Shown: piece by piece, positions 1-10,222 of the stretch
Numbering within the stretch: the stretch's first letter is position 1
Layout of the letters: each line of letters opens with the position of its first letter
Assembly (NCBI RefSeq): GCF_019393635.1
Contig: NC_057861.1
Location: forward strand, 62,312,532 to 62,376,531
Direction of reading: 5' to 3'
Source of the DNA: Dromiciops gliroides
Taxonomy: Eukaryota > Chordata > Mammalia > Microbiotheria > Microbiotheriidae
Length of the DNA stretch: 64,000 nt
The notes under the pieces: model-generated
What the model was told of the DNA's origin: nothing
Seen by the model: the letters and a program-made list of their open reading frames with translations, nothing else
The model's database searches: none
Translations under genes and position numbers: made by a program

Positions 1-70
1 TAAAATTGGGGAAGAAAGCCAAGGACAACAAAAAAGGCTGGTAGTTTGGAGGTAGGATTGGCTGTCTTTT

Positions 71-150
71 TGGGGGGGGGTGGCAATGAAGGTTAAGTGA
101 CTTGCCCAGGGTCGCACAGCTAGTAAGTATCAAGTGTCTGAGGCCATGAC
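71..150 (-). mobile_element. WSINE1-type SINE, partial
   Basis: Reverse-strand 3' half of the common tRNA-derived SINE: it reads in from ggcaatgaaggttaagtgacttg through the cacagctagtaag block and stops before the B box. It is truncated and has no A-box end. Confidence 0.75.
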
Positions 151-179
151 TTGGATTCTTGTGAAAGTTTTCCAGCATA

Positions 180-720
180 TTATTAAAGAGAGGGTTAGTA
201 AGCATGTAGAAAAGGAAGCAGTGATCACATCATATCCAGAACTGATCATGTCAGACTAATCATATTTCCTTTTTTTTTTTGACATGGTTACTAAACGAGT
301 CAATAAAAGCAATGCTGTAGATATTGTTGACCTATGCTTTAGCAAAGAGTTTGATCAAGTATCTCATTCTATTTTCTATATTCTATTTTCCTGGTAAGGA
401 TGTGGGCTGGATGATACAGTTGGATGAATTAGGAACTGGTTGAGTGGGCAGAATCAGGAACTGGTTTTAATGCTTACATGTCAACTTAGAGGGAGGTGTC
501 CAGTGGAGGAGTGTCCTGTGGATCTGTATTTGGCTCTCTGCATTTTTACCAGTAATTTGGTTGAAGGAAAAAATGGTATTCTTTTCAAATTAGCAACCGA
601 CCTCAGACTAAGAAGGATAGCTAAAACCTGGGTCAACGGCATCAGGATCCAAAAGGTTTAATCCAATAAAATGAAATTTAAAAGAAATAAATGTAAAATC
701 TTACACCTGGGTTCAAGAAA
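180..720 (+). mobile_element. CR1/L3-type LINE remnant, end of reverse transcriptase
   Basis: Translated pieces follow the C-terminal part of a CR1/L3 reverse transcriptase: a region resembling the V-P-Q-G-S-V-L-G-P-L block near 500-550, then FKLATDLRLRRIA near 580-620 in place of the FADDTKLGGIA active-site block, then a VRIQK-like end, then the NKMKFNRDKC-like segment near 665-700. The FADD aspartates are lost and stop codons interrupt the frame. It is an ancient dead copy, not a gene. The family name is from memory. Confidence 0.7.
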
Positions 721-770
721 TCAACTTGGAGAAGATGAAGAAGATGGAGACGTATAGAGATCTATATTTG

Positions 771-864
771 AACCTGAGTTCAAATCCAACCTCAGACACT
801 TGACACTTACTAGCTGTGTGACCCTGGGCAAGTCACTTAACCCTCATTGCCTCACCAAAAAAAA
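771..864 (+). mobile_element. WSINE1-type SINE, 5'-truncated
   Basis: Begins just before the B box (gagttcaaatcc) and continues through the ctagctgtgtgaccctgggc block to an A-rich tail at 857-864. The A-box half is missing, as in 5'-truncated retroposition. Confidence 0.85.
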
Positions 865-954
865 CCCAGAATGTCAGCACTAGAATAAATAATATCAGAA
901 ATTAAAGGGACCTTATAATACAGAGTGTGAGAGCTAGCAGGGGCCTTAGGACCT
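865..954. repeat. two diverged units of the ~36-bp 'agaatgtcagagctggaagg' repeat
   Basis: Around 880-950 two copies of a unit related to gtcagagctggaagggacc occur back to back (aatatcagaaattaaagggacc and gtgagagctagcaggggcc). The same unit forms a long array at 16961-17697. Confidence 0.5.
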
Positions 955-1600
955 TGACTAATCAATCACCAAGTACTCATTAAGCACTTAACTCTGTTCC
1001 CAAGCAGGTGGAAATACAAAAACAAAATTTTAAATATCCCTGCCCTCAAGAAGCTTGGGGCTGGGAGCGGGGAAACATACACATGTAGGTAGATACAAAA
1101 CAAATACAAGGTGATAGGGGTCGCCAGCAACTAGAGGAAAACAAAGATTTCATAAGGAAAGTGGCATGAGCCAAGCCTTGAAGGAACCCAAGTGTTTTGA
1201 CAGGACCATAGGAGCATGGAGGGGAGATTTGTGCAATAAAGCTAGCAAGGTAGGTTGGGGCCAGGTTTTGAAAGGCTTTTTAAAAATTCCAAACAGAAAA
1301 GTTTACATTGGATCTTGGAGGTAACAGGGAGCCATTCGTGTTTATTGAGTAGGGAAGTGACATGGTCAGTCTCACACTTTTTTTTTTTTAATCACTTTTG
1401 TAGTTAGATGGAGGATAAGTTAGAGAGGGAAAGACCTGAGGCAGAGAGATCAATTAGGAAGCTGTTACAGTAGTCCAGCCAAGAGATGATGAGGGCTTGA
1501 ACTTAAGTGGTTGCCCTGGGAGAAGGGTAAAGATGTGAGAGATTCACGTGAGATAGAAATAACAAGATCTGGGCTATTGACTATCTAGACTGTCAGGGCT
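955..1600 (-). mobile_element. L2-type LINE 3' fragment
   Basis: Carries the phrases typical of reverse-strand L2 in mammals: a last-exon-like block at 1240-1340 (gccaggttttgaaaggc, aggtaacagggagccat), the gaagtgacatggtcag block near 1355 and the gctgttacagtagtccag block near 1460. Heavily diverged. Confidence 0.65.
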
Positions 1601-1849
1601 AGAAGTGGTTTAGAACATAGAATATCCAACCTGGAATGAGTTTGTAGATCTTTTAGTCTGTCCTACCCACCTATTGCTATTTTTCAGATAGGATCATGGA
1701 GATGCTCAGAGGGGAAGTGAATTACTTAAAATCACAGTTGGCTCGTGTCAAGATTGAGATTAGATCCTGTCTCCTTGCTCCCCATAACAATAATTCCTCC
1801 ATGTATTTATGCTCTCCTGTGCTCTACTGCCCTCCATCTCTTGAGGGAA

Positions 1850-2215
1850 GCGGGTCAGTAACACAATAGACTGAGTGCTGGTCCTGGAGTCAGGAAGACC
1901 TGAAGTCAAATGTGGTCTCAGATAGTAGCTGGGTAACCTTGGGCAAGCCACTTAGTGTCCCACTGCCTCAGTGTCCTACTCTGTAAAATGGCAGCTAGGT
2001 GGTACAGTAGATAGAGCATGGGCCCTGGATTCAGGATGACCTGAGTTCAAATCCGGCCTCAAAACACTTGACACTTACTAGCTGTGTGACCCTGGGCAAG
2101 TCACTTAACCCTCATTGCCCTGCAAAAAAAAAAAAATGGGGATAATAATAGCACCTTCCTGGACTATTGTGAGGAATCAAATGTGTAAATGCTAGTAGTT
2201 GTTATTATTATAAGT
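1850..2215 (+). mobile_element. MIR-type SINE, split by a WSINE1
   Basis: 1850-1989 reads as MIR (gtcctggagtcaggaagacc, accttgggcaagccactta, cctactctgtaaaatg) and the missing MIR end (gggataataatagcacc) resumes at 2137 after the inserted WSINE1. The nested order dates MIR before WSINE1. Confidence 0.75.
1990..2136 (+). mobile_element. WSINE1-type SINE, full length
   Basis: Starts ggcagctaggtggtacagta, has the B box gagttcaaatccgg near 2042 and ends in 13 A residues. The short duplication aaaatg flanks it, inside a MIR. Confidence 0.9.
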
Positions 2216-2640
2216 AGAAAAGGTGTGAGGTATGAGGATTTAAAAGTCAACCACAGATTCTCAAGATGTATACAGAACTGGATGCATACCCAAGTTGGAG
2301 TAGAGGCAGGAAATTCTCTGGGGACCTGGACACTGGGGCAGATTACCAGGGAAAAATGGGGACTTGGGAGTACCTTGGTGCCTTCTGAGCCCTGTGGTCA
2401 GGAGTGGTGCCAGGGGGACATTCCCTAAAGTTTGTCCTCCCAGGGCCTTTTGTGTCAGGAGTCGGGTGGATGCTGGGCCATCCCCAAAAGGACATCAGGT
2501 TTTGGTTGTTCTGGTCTGCCTGCCGACGTCCCCAGAGCAAAGCTGAGCCCATCCCTAGCAGACTTCCAAGCGTCATAGGTGTGACCTGCTGGACAAAGAG
2601 GGTATCAGGACAGTTGGAAGGAGCCACTGGACACGTGTGC
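2216..2640. other. unassigned intergenic sequence
   Basis: No repeat family, RNA gene or exon recognised. Short overlapping open frames on both strands near 2343-2727 have no recognisable domain. Confidence 0.4.
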
Positions 2641-3140
2641 CTGGCTCTCATTGGCTGGCATACAGCAGGAATGATCTTCCTAAACCACAGGTCTAGCCAG
2701 GCTTCTTCCCTGATTACAAAGCTCTAGCAGATCCCTGGTACCTCTAGGAGAAAATGTGAACCCCTACCTACACTCTATGTTCTATACAAAAAGGTCTGTG
2801 TCTGTTCCCATACAGGGCATACCATCTTCCACATTTGCACAGGCTGTCCCCCTAGCCCTGGCAATATCTCCCCTCCTCCCTTCCCTTGAAGAATACCTGG
2901 CTGCATTCCAAGCTCAGCCCAGGGACCACCTCCTGCAGAAAGCCTTCCTTGATCCCTCTGAACTGTGATCAACAGTTCTTTCCCTCCTCAAATGACAAGT
3001 ATTTATACCCAGCTTACATGTCTTCTCTGTGTGGGGTGGGACTGTGTTTAGTTTTGTTTTTGGAACCCCAGCACCTAACTCAGTGCCTTACACAGAATGG
3101 GCCCTTAATAAATGCTTATTGGAGTGGTCTGAATTAAATT
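2640..3140 (+). mobile_element. L2-type LINE 3' end
   Basis: Forward-strand L2 hallmarks: gaaagccttccttgatccctc near 2938, cagcacctaactcagtgcc near 3070 and the terminal gcccttaataaatgcttattgg at 3101-3122. Confidence 0.75.
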
Positions 3141-3318
3141 GGTTGAATTGAACTTAGTCCGATCTTCCCCCACCCCTTCCCTGGAAAGCTGGGCACATGT
3201 GTGGGGTGACTTGCATAGGGAGAATTTAGCTTTCCTTTCCCTGAGTCCTGGAGAGTTTGGGGGGGAGGGGAAGGTCCTGGTATCAAGCAGGTGGGCTGAG
3301 ATCAAATATTAAGGACTC

Positions 3319-3477
3319 GGGGCAGCTAGGTGGCACAGTGGATAGAGCATGGGCCCTGGAGTCAGGAAGACCTGAGTTCAAATGCGGCCTCAGACACTTG
3401 ACACTTACTGGCTGTGTGACCCTGGGCAAGAAGTCACTTAACCCCAGTTGCCTCAACACCCCCCCCCCAGAAAAAAA
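3319..3477 (+). mobile_element. WSINE1-type SINE
   Basis: Complete element from ggggcagctaggtggcacag to the tail. A C-run (3457-3468) and A7 followed by (TA)n form an unusual 3' end. A small internal duplication (gcaagaagtcac) is visible near 3427. Confidence 0.9.
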
Positions 3478-3502
3478 TATATATATATATAAAGCAATAT
3501 CA

Positions 3503-3663
3503 GGGCAGCTAGGTGGCGCAGGGGATAGAGCACCGGCCCTGGATTCAGGAGGACCTGAGTTCAAATCTGGCCTTAGACAGTTAACACTTACTAGCTGTGT
3601 GATCCTGGGCAAGTCACTTAACCCCAATTGCCTCACCAAAAAAAAAAAAAAAAAAAAAAAAAA
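3503..3663 (+). mobile_element. WSINE1-type SINE
   Basis: Complete element with an A tail of about 25. It is flanked by the target duplication aagcaatat (before 3501 and after 3665). It lies just after the previous copy in the same orientation. Confidence 0.92.
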
Positions 3664-4073
3664 GAAGCAATATTTTCTTCCCCTGAGCCTGGAAAGCACT
3701 CTGTTAGAACACGCCTTAGGTGATGACCACATTTTGCTCTGTATTACATCCCTGCATCTTATCTCCCATGCTGCACTGAGCACTCCTTAAGGTCAGACAA
3801 GCCTAGAGCACTCACTGCAGTACCTGGAAGATGTATGACTGTGAGCAAGTCAACTAACCTCTCTTGAACCTCTTCTATAGGGATAAATTTAAAGACCTAC
3901 CCTCAGGTTGAAAAATCCAATTGTCCAAATACATGGCTGAAGTCCCAGCTGGACAGAAGTTTTTGTGAATAAAAATTTAGGGATTTTAGTAGTCTGCAAG
4001 CTTGGTATAAATCAACAAAGTGACCTGCCAGTCACAAAGCCTCACAATGGTAGACTCTTTTAAGAAAGACATA

Positions 4074-4215
4074 GGGGCGGCTAGGTGGCGCAGTGGATAA
4101 AGCACCGGCCCTGGATTCAGGAGGACCTGAGTTCAAATCCGGCCTCAGACACTTGACACTTACTAGCTGTGTGACCCTGGGCAAGTCACTTAACCCCCAT
4201 TGCCCCACAAAAAAA
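4074..4215 (+). mobile_element. WSINE1-type SINE
   Basis: Complete element (ggggcggctaggtggcgcag) whose A tail has grown into an AAAG microsatellite. The target duplication aagaaagacata lies before the element and again after the microsatellite. Confidence 0.93.
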
Positions 4216-4217
4216 AA

Positions 4218-4296
<79 letters not shown>
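4216..4296 (+). repeat. (AAAG)n microsatellite in a SINE tail
   Basis: About 20 uninterrupted AAAG units, seeded by the poly(A) tail of the WSINE1 copy just upstream. Confidence 0.97.
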
Positions 4297-4297
<1 letters not shown>

Positions 4298-4305
4298 CAT
4301 AACAA

Positions 4306-4454
4306 GGGGCAGCTAGGTGGCGCAGTGGATAGAGCAAGGGCCCTGGAATCAGGAGGATCTGAGTTCAAGTGTGGCTTCAGACACTTGACACTTACTAGCT
4401 GTGTGACCCTGAGCAATTCACTTAACCCCAATTGCCTCACACACACACACACAG
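4306..4454 (+). mobile_element. WSINE1-type SINE
   Basis: Complete second element directly after the AAAG tract. Its tail is an (AC)n run at 4439-4454 in place of A's. Another gaaagacata copy follows it, so three copies of the same target bracket the pair. Confidence 0.92.
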
Positions 4455-4489
4455 AGGAAAGACATAGCATCCAGGATGAAGGTAAGAAA

Positions 4490-5070
4490 TGCTAGCACCA
4501 AATGGGCTGGTTAGATCCCATCTGGACCATTGTCTTCAGTCCTTGCTGTCTCATTTAAGGACATTGAGAAAGTGGAGTCCATCCCAAGGCTGACCAGGAT
4601 GGAGAGAGGACTGGAGAACAGGCCATACATGGATGGACTGACCGAGCTAAGGATGCTTAGCCTGGAGTGGAGAAAAATGCTCTGGGCCAGTCACTGTACT
4701 AAGTACCAAGGTGACAAAGGAAGGCCGAAACCCGGTCCCCTCCCTCAACCAGGTCACATTCTAATGGGGGAGATGACATGCAAACAGCTTTGTACATACA
4801 AGACTTGTAAGATGTAAAAGGGAGGGCATCCGAGGGAAAAGGCACTAGCAAGAGGTGGAACGTGAGCGTCTTGAAGCCAGATTAGATTTGTTCTCTGCTT
4901 AGCCTCAGAGGGCAGAGGGAGTAGCAATGAATTGTGGGGGAGAGGGGCTCCAGAGAGCTCAATTCCCTTGGCTAGAAGGAAAACTTTCCCAATAATGAGG
5001 CCTGCCCCAAAGTGGGGTGAGCTGTCCCACTCAGAGAGTCTGGGACTCTTAACATTCTATGGTCTACTCG
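4490..5070 (+). mobile_element. CR1/L3-type LINE 3' region, interrupted by an L2 piece
   Basis: 4500-4675 and 4867-5060 match the CR1/L3 untranslated tail (catctggaccattgtcttcag, gaccaggatggagagaggac, then agctgtcccactcagagag). 4680-4866 is an L2-like insertion (cactgtactaagtacc, aatgggggagatgacatgc). Both are old and diverged. Confidence 0.55.
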
Positions 5071-5092
5071 ATAGCCCCTACTAGACAGGACC

Positions 5093-5134
5093 TTCTGGGT
5101 TCTGGGTTCTAAGTTCTGGGTTCTACGTTCTAAG
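5093..5134 (+). repeat. heptamer tandem repeat (TTCTRRG)6
   Basis: Six head-to-tail 7-bp units: TTCTGGG, TTCTGGG, TTCTAAG, TTCTGGG, TTCTACG, TTCTAAG. Confidence 0.9.
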
Positions 5135-5239
5135 TCTTTGTTGTGGCATTCTCAAGTCCAGAGCTTCTGGCCCCCAGGATTCTCTTGTGCCCATTAGGTA
5201 ACCCTGATGGGGAGCATGTGTATGTGGACACCATGTGTG

Positions 5240-5405
5240 TCCAAACCACACACACACACAGAGCTACATATGGGAACACAAATGTAGATTCACACACATC
5301 CAGCAGCTACACACTCACACGGACCCTTCCCCAGATATATACACACGTACACTCAGATATACTCACACACACTCACACTTACACACATACATCCTTACAC
5401 TCCAC
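5240..5405 (+). repeat. CA-rich low-complexity tract
   Basis: Imperfect cacacaca and tacacacata runs scattered over about 160 bp. It gives an open frame rich in His-Thr that is not a gene. Confidence 0.8.
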
Positions 5406-5439
5406 AGGCCATGGTGAGAGATTAATAACCATGAGCAGT

Positions 5440-5580
5440 CGCTGCATTCCCGGCGACAGGCTGAGCCCAGCTTTCTGCAGAGTCAGCAGCTCCCCCCCCC
5501 TGCACTCCCCCCCTCCAGCCATCGATCGGCTCCAAGCCCCACGCCCTGCCCCTGCGCACCGACTGCTGCAGCAGTGAGGA
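5440..5580. promoter_or_regulatory. isolated CpG-containing GC-rich cluster, function unknown
   Basis: About ten CpG dinucleotides in 140 bp (cagtcgctg, cccggcgac, atcgatcgg, ctgcgcaccg) in surroundings almost free of CpG. It ends in the perfect 14-bp palindrome actgctgcagcagt (5562-5575). It could be a distal regulatory element. No exon is supported. Confidence 0.35.
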
Positions 5581-6149
5581 GGGGGAAGGGGGAGCATTGG
5601 GCCAAGGGGGGATGGGGGAGTCCCCTCCCCCTTCCTCTGCAGTGATTCCTCCTGGCCCAGGGCCAGCATCTCTCCCTCAGACCCACTGAGACTAGGGGGA
5701 GGGGATTCCAGCAAGGGGGAAGAGGTGTGAGTGAGGCTACCCACGGATGCAGTCAGCATTGAGCCCTGGAGAGGAGGGCATGATTGCACACAGTGCCCAG
5801 CATGGGGCTGCAAGCCTGGAATCTTGCCACCAGGAAACCTCCTGTTCAGCCCTTTTATTCTGTAGATGGGGAAAACTGAGAACCAGAGATAGGGAAAGAC
5901 TTGTTCAAGTTCACAGTCACCCTGGGCTAGGGTCTAGGACTGACCTCCTCCCTCACTCTTCACATCTAATCAGTTGCCAAGTCCTGTCATTCCTAAGTCT
6001 GCAAGAGTTCTTGTATCTGGCCTGCCCTCTGCTCCTCCTGCAGCTCCCCCACCCCCCACACTTTAGTCTTTCATCTCTTCCTGCCTCAAATAGTATGCTA
6101 GCCTGCTTCCTCGTCTCCCTGACTCCGTCCACCCTGTACAAACTGATGG

Positions 6150-6402
6150 AGAGGTCAGCCAGTGCTGCGGAGGGAAGCTGGGCTTTGGAGTCACGAGCCT
6201 TGGGTTTGAATTACCTCTGTGACAATTACTAGTTGTCTGACCATAGCTTGGACATCATGACTTATCCTCAGGTTCTTCGTCTGAAATAATGGGGGGGGGC
6301 AGGAAATGACGGGGTGGGGGTGGGGGTATTCATACCAACCTCATAGGGCTATTGTGAGGAAATCGGTTTTTAAACCTCTAAATGTTAGTTTTTGCTATGT
6401 CA
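6150..6402 (+). mobile_element. MIR-type SINE
   Basis: Diverged MIR: gctttggagtcacgagcc, ggtttgaattacctctgtgac, then a tail resembling cctcatagggctattgtgagg and the taaatgttag end. Confidence 0.6.
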
Positions 6403-6434
6403 TTACCCTTCTTGAAAACCACACTGACTGTAGG

Positions 6435-6436
<2 letters not shown>

Positions 6437-6486
<50 letters not shown>
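6437..6486 (+). repeat. (TG)n microsatellite
   Basis: About 24 perfect TG units. Confidence 0.97.
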
Positions 6487-6488
<2 letters not shown>

Positions 6489-6734
6489 ATGGACTATTTG
6501 TGCCCGACCTGTGGTAGAGCCTTCTGAGCTCATATTGGTCTGATCAGCCAGTCAACACACTGTAACTTGACTCTAAGATAGTGATGTCATTTTGGTCCTC
6601 TTCAAGAATGAAAGAAATAATATATATGTGTATGCACATGTGTGTATTTACATTCATATACATGTGTGCTTATACACATATGTGTGTAGATGGAGACAGA
6701 CAGAGACAGACAGAGAGAGAATAGAAATATTCCT

Positions 6735-7030
6735 AACCCTAGCATTCAATGCTCTCTACAACCTGGCTCCATCTTACCCACCTTTCCAACTTTATCTCAA
6801 ACCACTCTCTTGCATATTTCACATTCCAGCCATATGCTGGACTCTATTCTATCCCTGTTCTCTCATCCTCTCCTATCCACTCTCTGAGCCTTTGCTCAGA
6901 TCATTCTCCCATGACTGGAACAGACTCCCCTCCCCTCCTTCTTCTCCCACCCCTCCTATCCCCTCCTCTCCGTATCCCCAACTCTCATCTCTGTCTGCTG
7001 ATGCTCTTTCCTTCAAGGTTCAATTGCAAT
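6735..7030 (+). mobile_element. L2-type LINE 3' region
   Basis: Forward L2 phrases: tcaatgctctctacaacctggctcc, tttccaactttatctc, cttttgctcaga-like and ttccttcaaggttcaa. C/T-rich and diverged. Confidence 0.6.
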
Positions 7031-7034
7031 ACAA

Positions 7035-8330
7035 TTCAACAAGAATTTGTTAAGTGTTCATAAGGGGCAAGGCACTGTGCTAAAACTGGGATTACAGAAA
7101 TTAGAGATCAGGAGTCTTGATCTCAGGCATCTTACTATTTAATGGGAACAAGGGGGAGGTAGACAAATAACCATGATATAAGTGAGAGTGAAATGGGTAC
7201 AGCCATATTCCAAAATGTGATGGGAAATTTAAGGAATGGGAAAGCATTATGTTCAGGGGAGGGAAGGGTGGGTTCTAAGAAAGGTTTCATGGTGGAAATG
7301 GCATCTGAATTGAGCATTGAAAGAATATGTGGGGGGCGGGGCAGCTAGGTGTCACAGTGGATAAAGCACTGGCACTGGATTCAGGAGGACCTGAGTTAAA
7401 ATCTGGCCTGAGACACTGGCCGTGTGACCCTGGGCAAGTCACTTAACCCTCATTGCCCTAAAAAAAAAAATATGTAGAGATGGAGGTGAGAGGTAGAATG
7501 AGAGTTGAAGTCTATTCCAGGCATGGGTGTCAGCATGAGCGAAGGCAAGAAGACACAAGAAATCAGGACAAGAATAGGACAAATAGGAGTCCAAGTCTGC
7601 TGGGAATGTAGAAAACCTGAGCTGGGAGTAAGAAGAGATAAGACTAGAAAGGTAGGGGTGAGCCTGATGACAAAAAAAAAAATCTTGAATTCCAAAGTGA
7701 GAGGTTCACGCTTTATTCAGTAGGCACTGGGGAGCCACTGACAACATTTGAGGCGAGGAGTGACATGGTCCTAGCTGTGTCCTGGAAATGTTGCTTGGTC
7801 AAGCAATAGGGAAGATGGATTGGAAAGAAGACAGACTTGGGGTAGGAAAACGTGTCTGGAGGCTCTTCATAATAATCTAGGCAAGGATACTAGCGTACAA
7901 GGATACTAGCATGGCTGCAGGGAGAATGAAGAGGAGGGGCTGGCTGGAAGAGATATTGCAGAGGTAAAAATGACAGGACTTGGCAACTAATTGGATTTGT
8001 GCGGTGAGGGAGAGGAAAGAGTCAAAGATAACTCCAAGGTTAGGAGCCTGGGAGGCTGGGAGGACGGCAGTGCCATTAACAGAAATAGAGAAGTTAGGGG
8101 GGAGGGGCAGGTCGAGTGAGCAGAGATAATGGGTTCAGTTTGAGACAAGTTGAGTTGAAGGTGCCAGCAGGCTGGGCTGGAGAAGCACAGGAGGCAGTTG
8201 GGGAAAATGGAGACTGGAGCACATAGGGGAGGTTTGGGGAGGGGGCTGCAGACTGGGGCAGCATCTGCAGAGAGGTGATCATCCCAGCCCCGAGAATGGG
8301 GTTGATCACCAAGGAAAAGAGTGTGGAGAT
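7035..8330 (-). mobile_element. L2-type LINE 3' region, reverse strand
   Basis: Long reverse-strand L2 match: aagtgttcataaggggcaagg, aatgggaacaagggggagg, gtaggcactggggagccactg, cgaggagtgacatggtcc, aataatctaggcaag, then the aaagataactccaaggtta and agtttgagacaagttgag blocks. A WSINE1 sits inside at 7338-7470. Confidence 0.75.
7338..7470 (+). mobile_element. WSINE1-type SINE
   Basis: Near-complete element lacking about 15 bp between the B box and the tail. A10 tail. Flanked by aatatgt duplications. Inserted into an L2. Confidence 0.9.
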
Positions 8331-8489
8331 GTCAGAAAAGGGGGGCCAAGGACAGAACCTTAGGGGAACCCCATGTTTAAGGGGTAGGAGGAGACTGAGG
8401 AACCAGCAAAAGGGACAGACTTAAGTCTTTTCTGACCCTCCCTTTCCCCCAGCCCCTCCCACAAGTGAAAGTGATCCCCCCTCAAAATG

Positions 8490-8690
8490 CTTGGAGCACT
8501 TGGCCTGGATCTCTTCTCCTTTGTACTTATCTCAGTCTCCTTTGTATCTTTGCTTTCTCCCCCACCCCATTAGTTTATAACTTCCTTGAGCACTGGATCT
8601 GTGTCTTCTCTATCCGTCCCCGGGACCTAGCATGGTGCCTTACCCGTAGTAGGCGCCTAATATTTGTTGACTTGAACAGCTCCTACATAC
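8490..8690 (+). mobile_element. L2-type LINE 3' end
   Basis: Recognised from ctggatctgtgtcttctc, gggacctagcatggtgcc and gtaggcgcctaatatttgttgac near 8650-8672, the standard L2 terminus. Confidence 0.7.
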
Positions 8691-8799
8691 ATAGTGGACC
8701 CGTGCTGGGCTCCAACAGAGAGATATAAATGCTAGTTGTATGCCTCCTGGACTTAAACACTCTTCCTGCCTTCTCATTAGCTACGGCAGAAATGTATTT

Positions 8800-9098
8800 A
8801 ATCATGGAAGTTCAAGGCTAGAAGGGACCTTAGAAAATAGATCATCAGAGCTGGAAGGTGCCTAAGAGACTATCTGAGACTAATTTCCTCATGTGTGAGG
8901 CGGCATAGCATAGTGGCTGGAGCTAAAACTAGGAAATTCAAAGCCCTGACTCATACTTCCTAGCTGTGAGACTCTTGAGCAAGTTACTTCACTTTTCTCA
9001 GCCTCAGTTTCTTCATCTGTAAAAATGAGGAGGTTGAGCTAGATAGCCTGTGAGCTTCCTTTGAGTTCAAAATCCATGATCCTTGACTTTGACTTTTT
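8800..9098 (+). mobile_element. ~36-bp repeat units followed by MIR
   Basis: 8810-8870 holds two copies of the 'gctagaagggaccttag / cagagctggaagg' unit. 8897-9060 is a MIR (cctagctgtgagactcttgagc, cctcagtttcttcatctg) that continues past the WSINE1 at 9100. Confidence 0.55.
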
Positions 9099-9099
9099 C

Positions 9100-9251
9100 T
9101 TTTTTTTTTTTTTTTTGCGGGGCATTGAAAGTTAAGTGACTTGCCCAGGGTCACACAGCTAGTAAGTGTCAAGTGTCTGAGGCAGGGTTTGAACTCAGGT
9201 TCTCCTAAATCCAAGGCCGGTGCTCTATCCACTTCACCACCTAGCTGCCCC
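9100..9251 (-). mobile_element. WSINE1-type SINE
   Basis: Complete reverse-strand copy, T tail at its left edge. It is flanked by the 15-bp target duplication atgatccttgacttt (left copy 9076-9090, right copy 9254-9268). Confidence 0.94.
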
Positions 9252-9553
9252 CTATGATCCTTGACTTTTACAGGTGGGGAAAATGAGGCTCACAGAGTGG
9301 AAGTGATTTGCTGCCTCTTCTAGGAGGCCTCTCCTGATTCCCTGTCTCCTGGTTAGGAATGACCATCCCCCACCACCCACCCTCACAACCTCTCCATTGA
9401 CAATCCTAGGACCCAGCACACAGGCGGTGCTTAATAAGTATTGAATTTCGTGAGGTTTTAATGCAACTAAAGAAGAAAGAAAACCCAAATCCCCAGCCCT
9501 TGGGTCCTGGGCTCTTTCCATTGTCCTCTGCTACTCTGTACCTCTTCCATTAA

Positions 9554-9685
9554 GGACAGCTAGGTGGTACAGTGGATAGAGTACTGGTCCTGAAGTTGGG
9601 AAGACCTGAGTTCAAATCTCACCCTAGCCACTTACTGGCTGTGTGACCCTGGGCAAGTCACTGAACCCTAATTGCCTTAAGACAC
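9554..9685 (+). mobile_element. WSINE1-type SINE, diverged copy
   Basis: ggacagctaggtggtacag start, gagttcaaatctcaccc B box, tail decayed to taattgccttaag. Shorter and older than its neighbours. Confidence 0.8.
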
Positions 9686-9929
9686 CCAGGGCCATCTCCA
9701 CTTGTCCTGATGTATATCTTGCCACTGGACCCGCCAACAATCTCTTCCATTCCTCCCCCTCCTGCTCAAGTGCGAGGGGGCAACAAGAGCACTCCAGCAG
9801 AAGCCTCATCGGAGGCCGACTTGAAAAGCCTTGGGCAAAACAAGGCCTCATTGGCTGTGGTTCTGCAGCCTTCCCTCTATCAGGATCCTGGGCTATACAA
9901 CTTAGCACCCCTGGGATAGGCCTGTCAGC

Positions 9930-10205
9930 CAGTCAACAAGCATTTATTAAACACTCACTACTATGTGCAGGGTGGGCAGCAGATCTGGGCCTGGAGTTAG
10001 GAAGACTTATCTCCCTGAGTTCAAATCCAGCCTCAGATACCTCCTAGCTTTGTGACCCTACCTAAGTCACTTCACCCTGTTTGCCTCAGTTTCCTCATCT
10101 GCAAAATGAACTGGAGAAGGAAATGGCAACCCCCTCCAGTATCTTTGCCAAGAAAACCCCAAACGGGGTCACAAAGATAAGACTGAAACAACCAGACAAC
10201 AGCAA
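9930..10205 (+). mobile_element. L2 scrap plus Mar1-like CORE-SINE
   Basis: 9930-9970 is an L2 scrap (agcatttattaaacac). 9974-10205 is the other marsupial SINE: a tRNA-like head, then ctggagaaggaaatggcaac, gccaagaaaaccccaaacgg and a BovB/RTE-like end (gtcacaaagataagactg). Confidence 0.75.
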
Positions 10206-10222
10206 ATGGAGAGTAATCTGAA

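Noticed and set aside
440-661. 73-residue frame as a gene
   Set aside because: It is the decayed end of a CR1/L3 reverse transcriptase, with the active-site aspartates lost.
1990-2136. functional tRNA genes in the tRNA-like SINE heads
   Set aside because: A and B boxes are present but the copies lack a full cloverleaf and are clearly dispersed SINEs with tails and target duplications.
3257-3790. 166-177 residue frames on both strands
   Set aside because: They are made of two WSINE1 copies read through; the recurring LTLTSCVTLGKSLNP-type peptide appears at every WSINE1 in the window.
5143-5577. 144-residue His/Thr-rich frame
   Set aside because: Runs through a CA-rich tract. Composition is explained by CAC/ACA codons.
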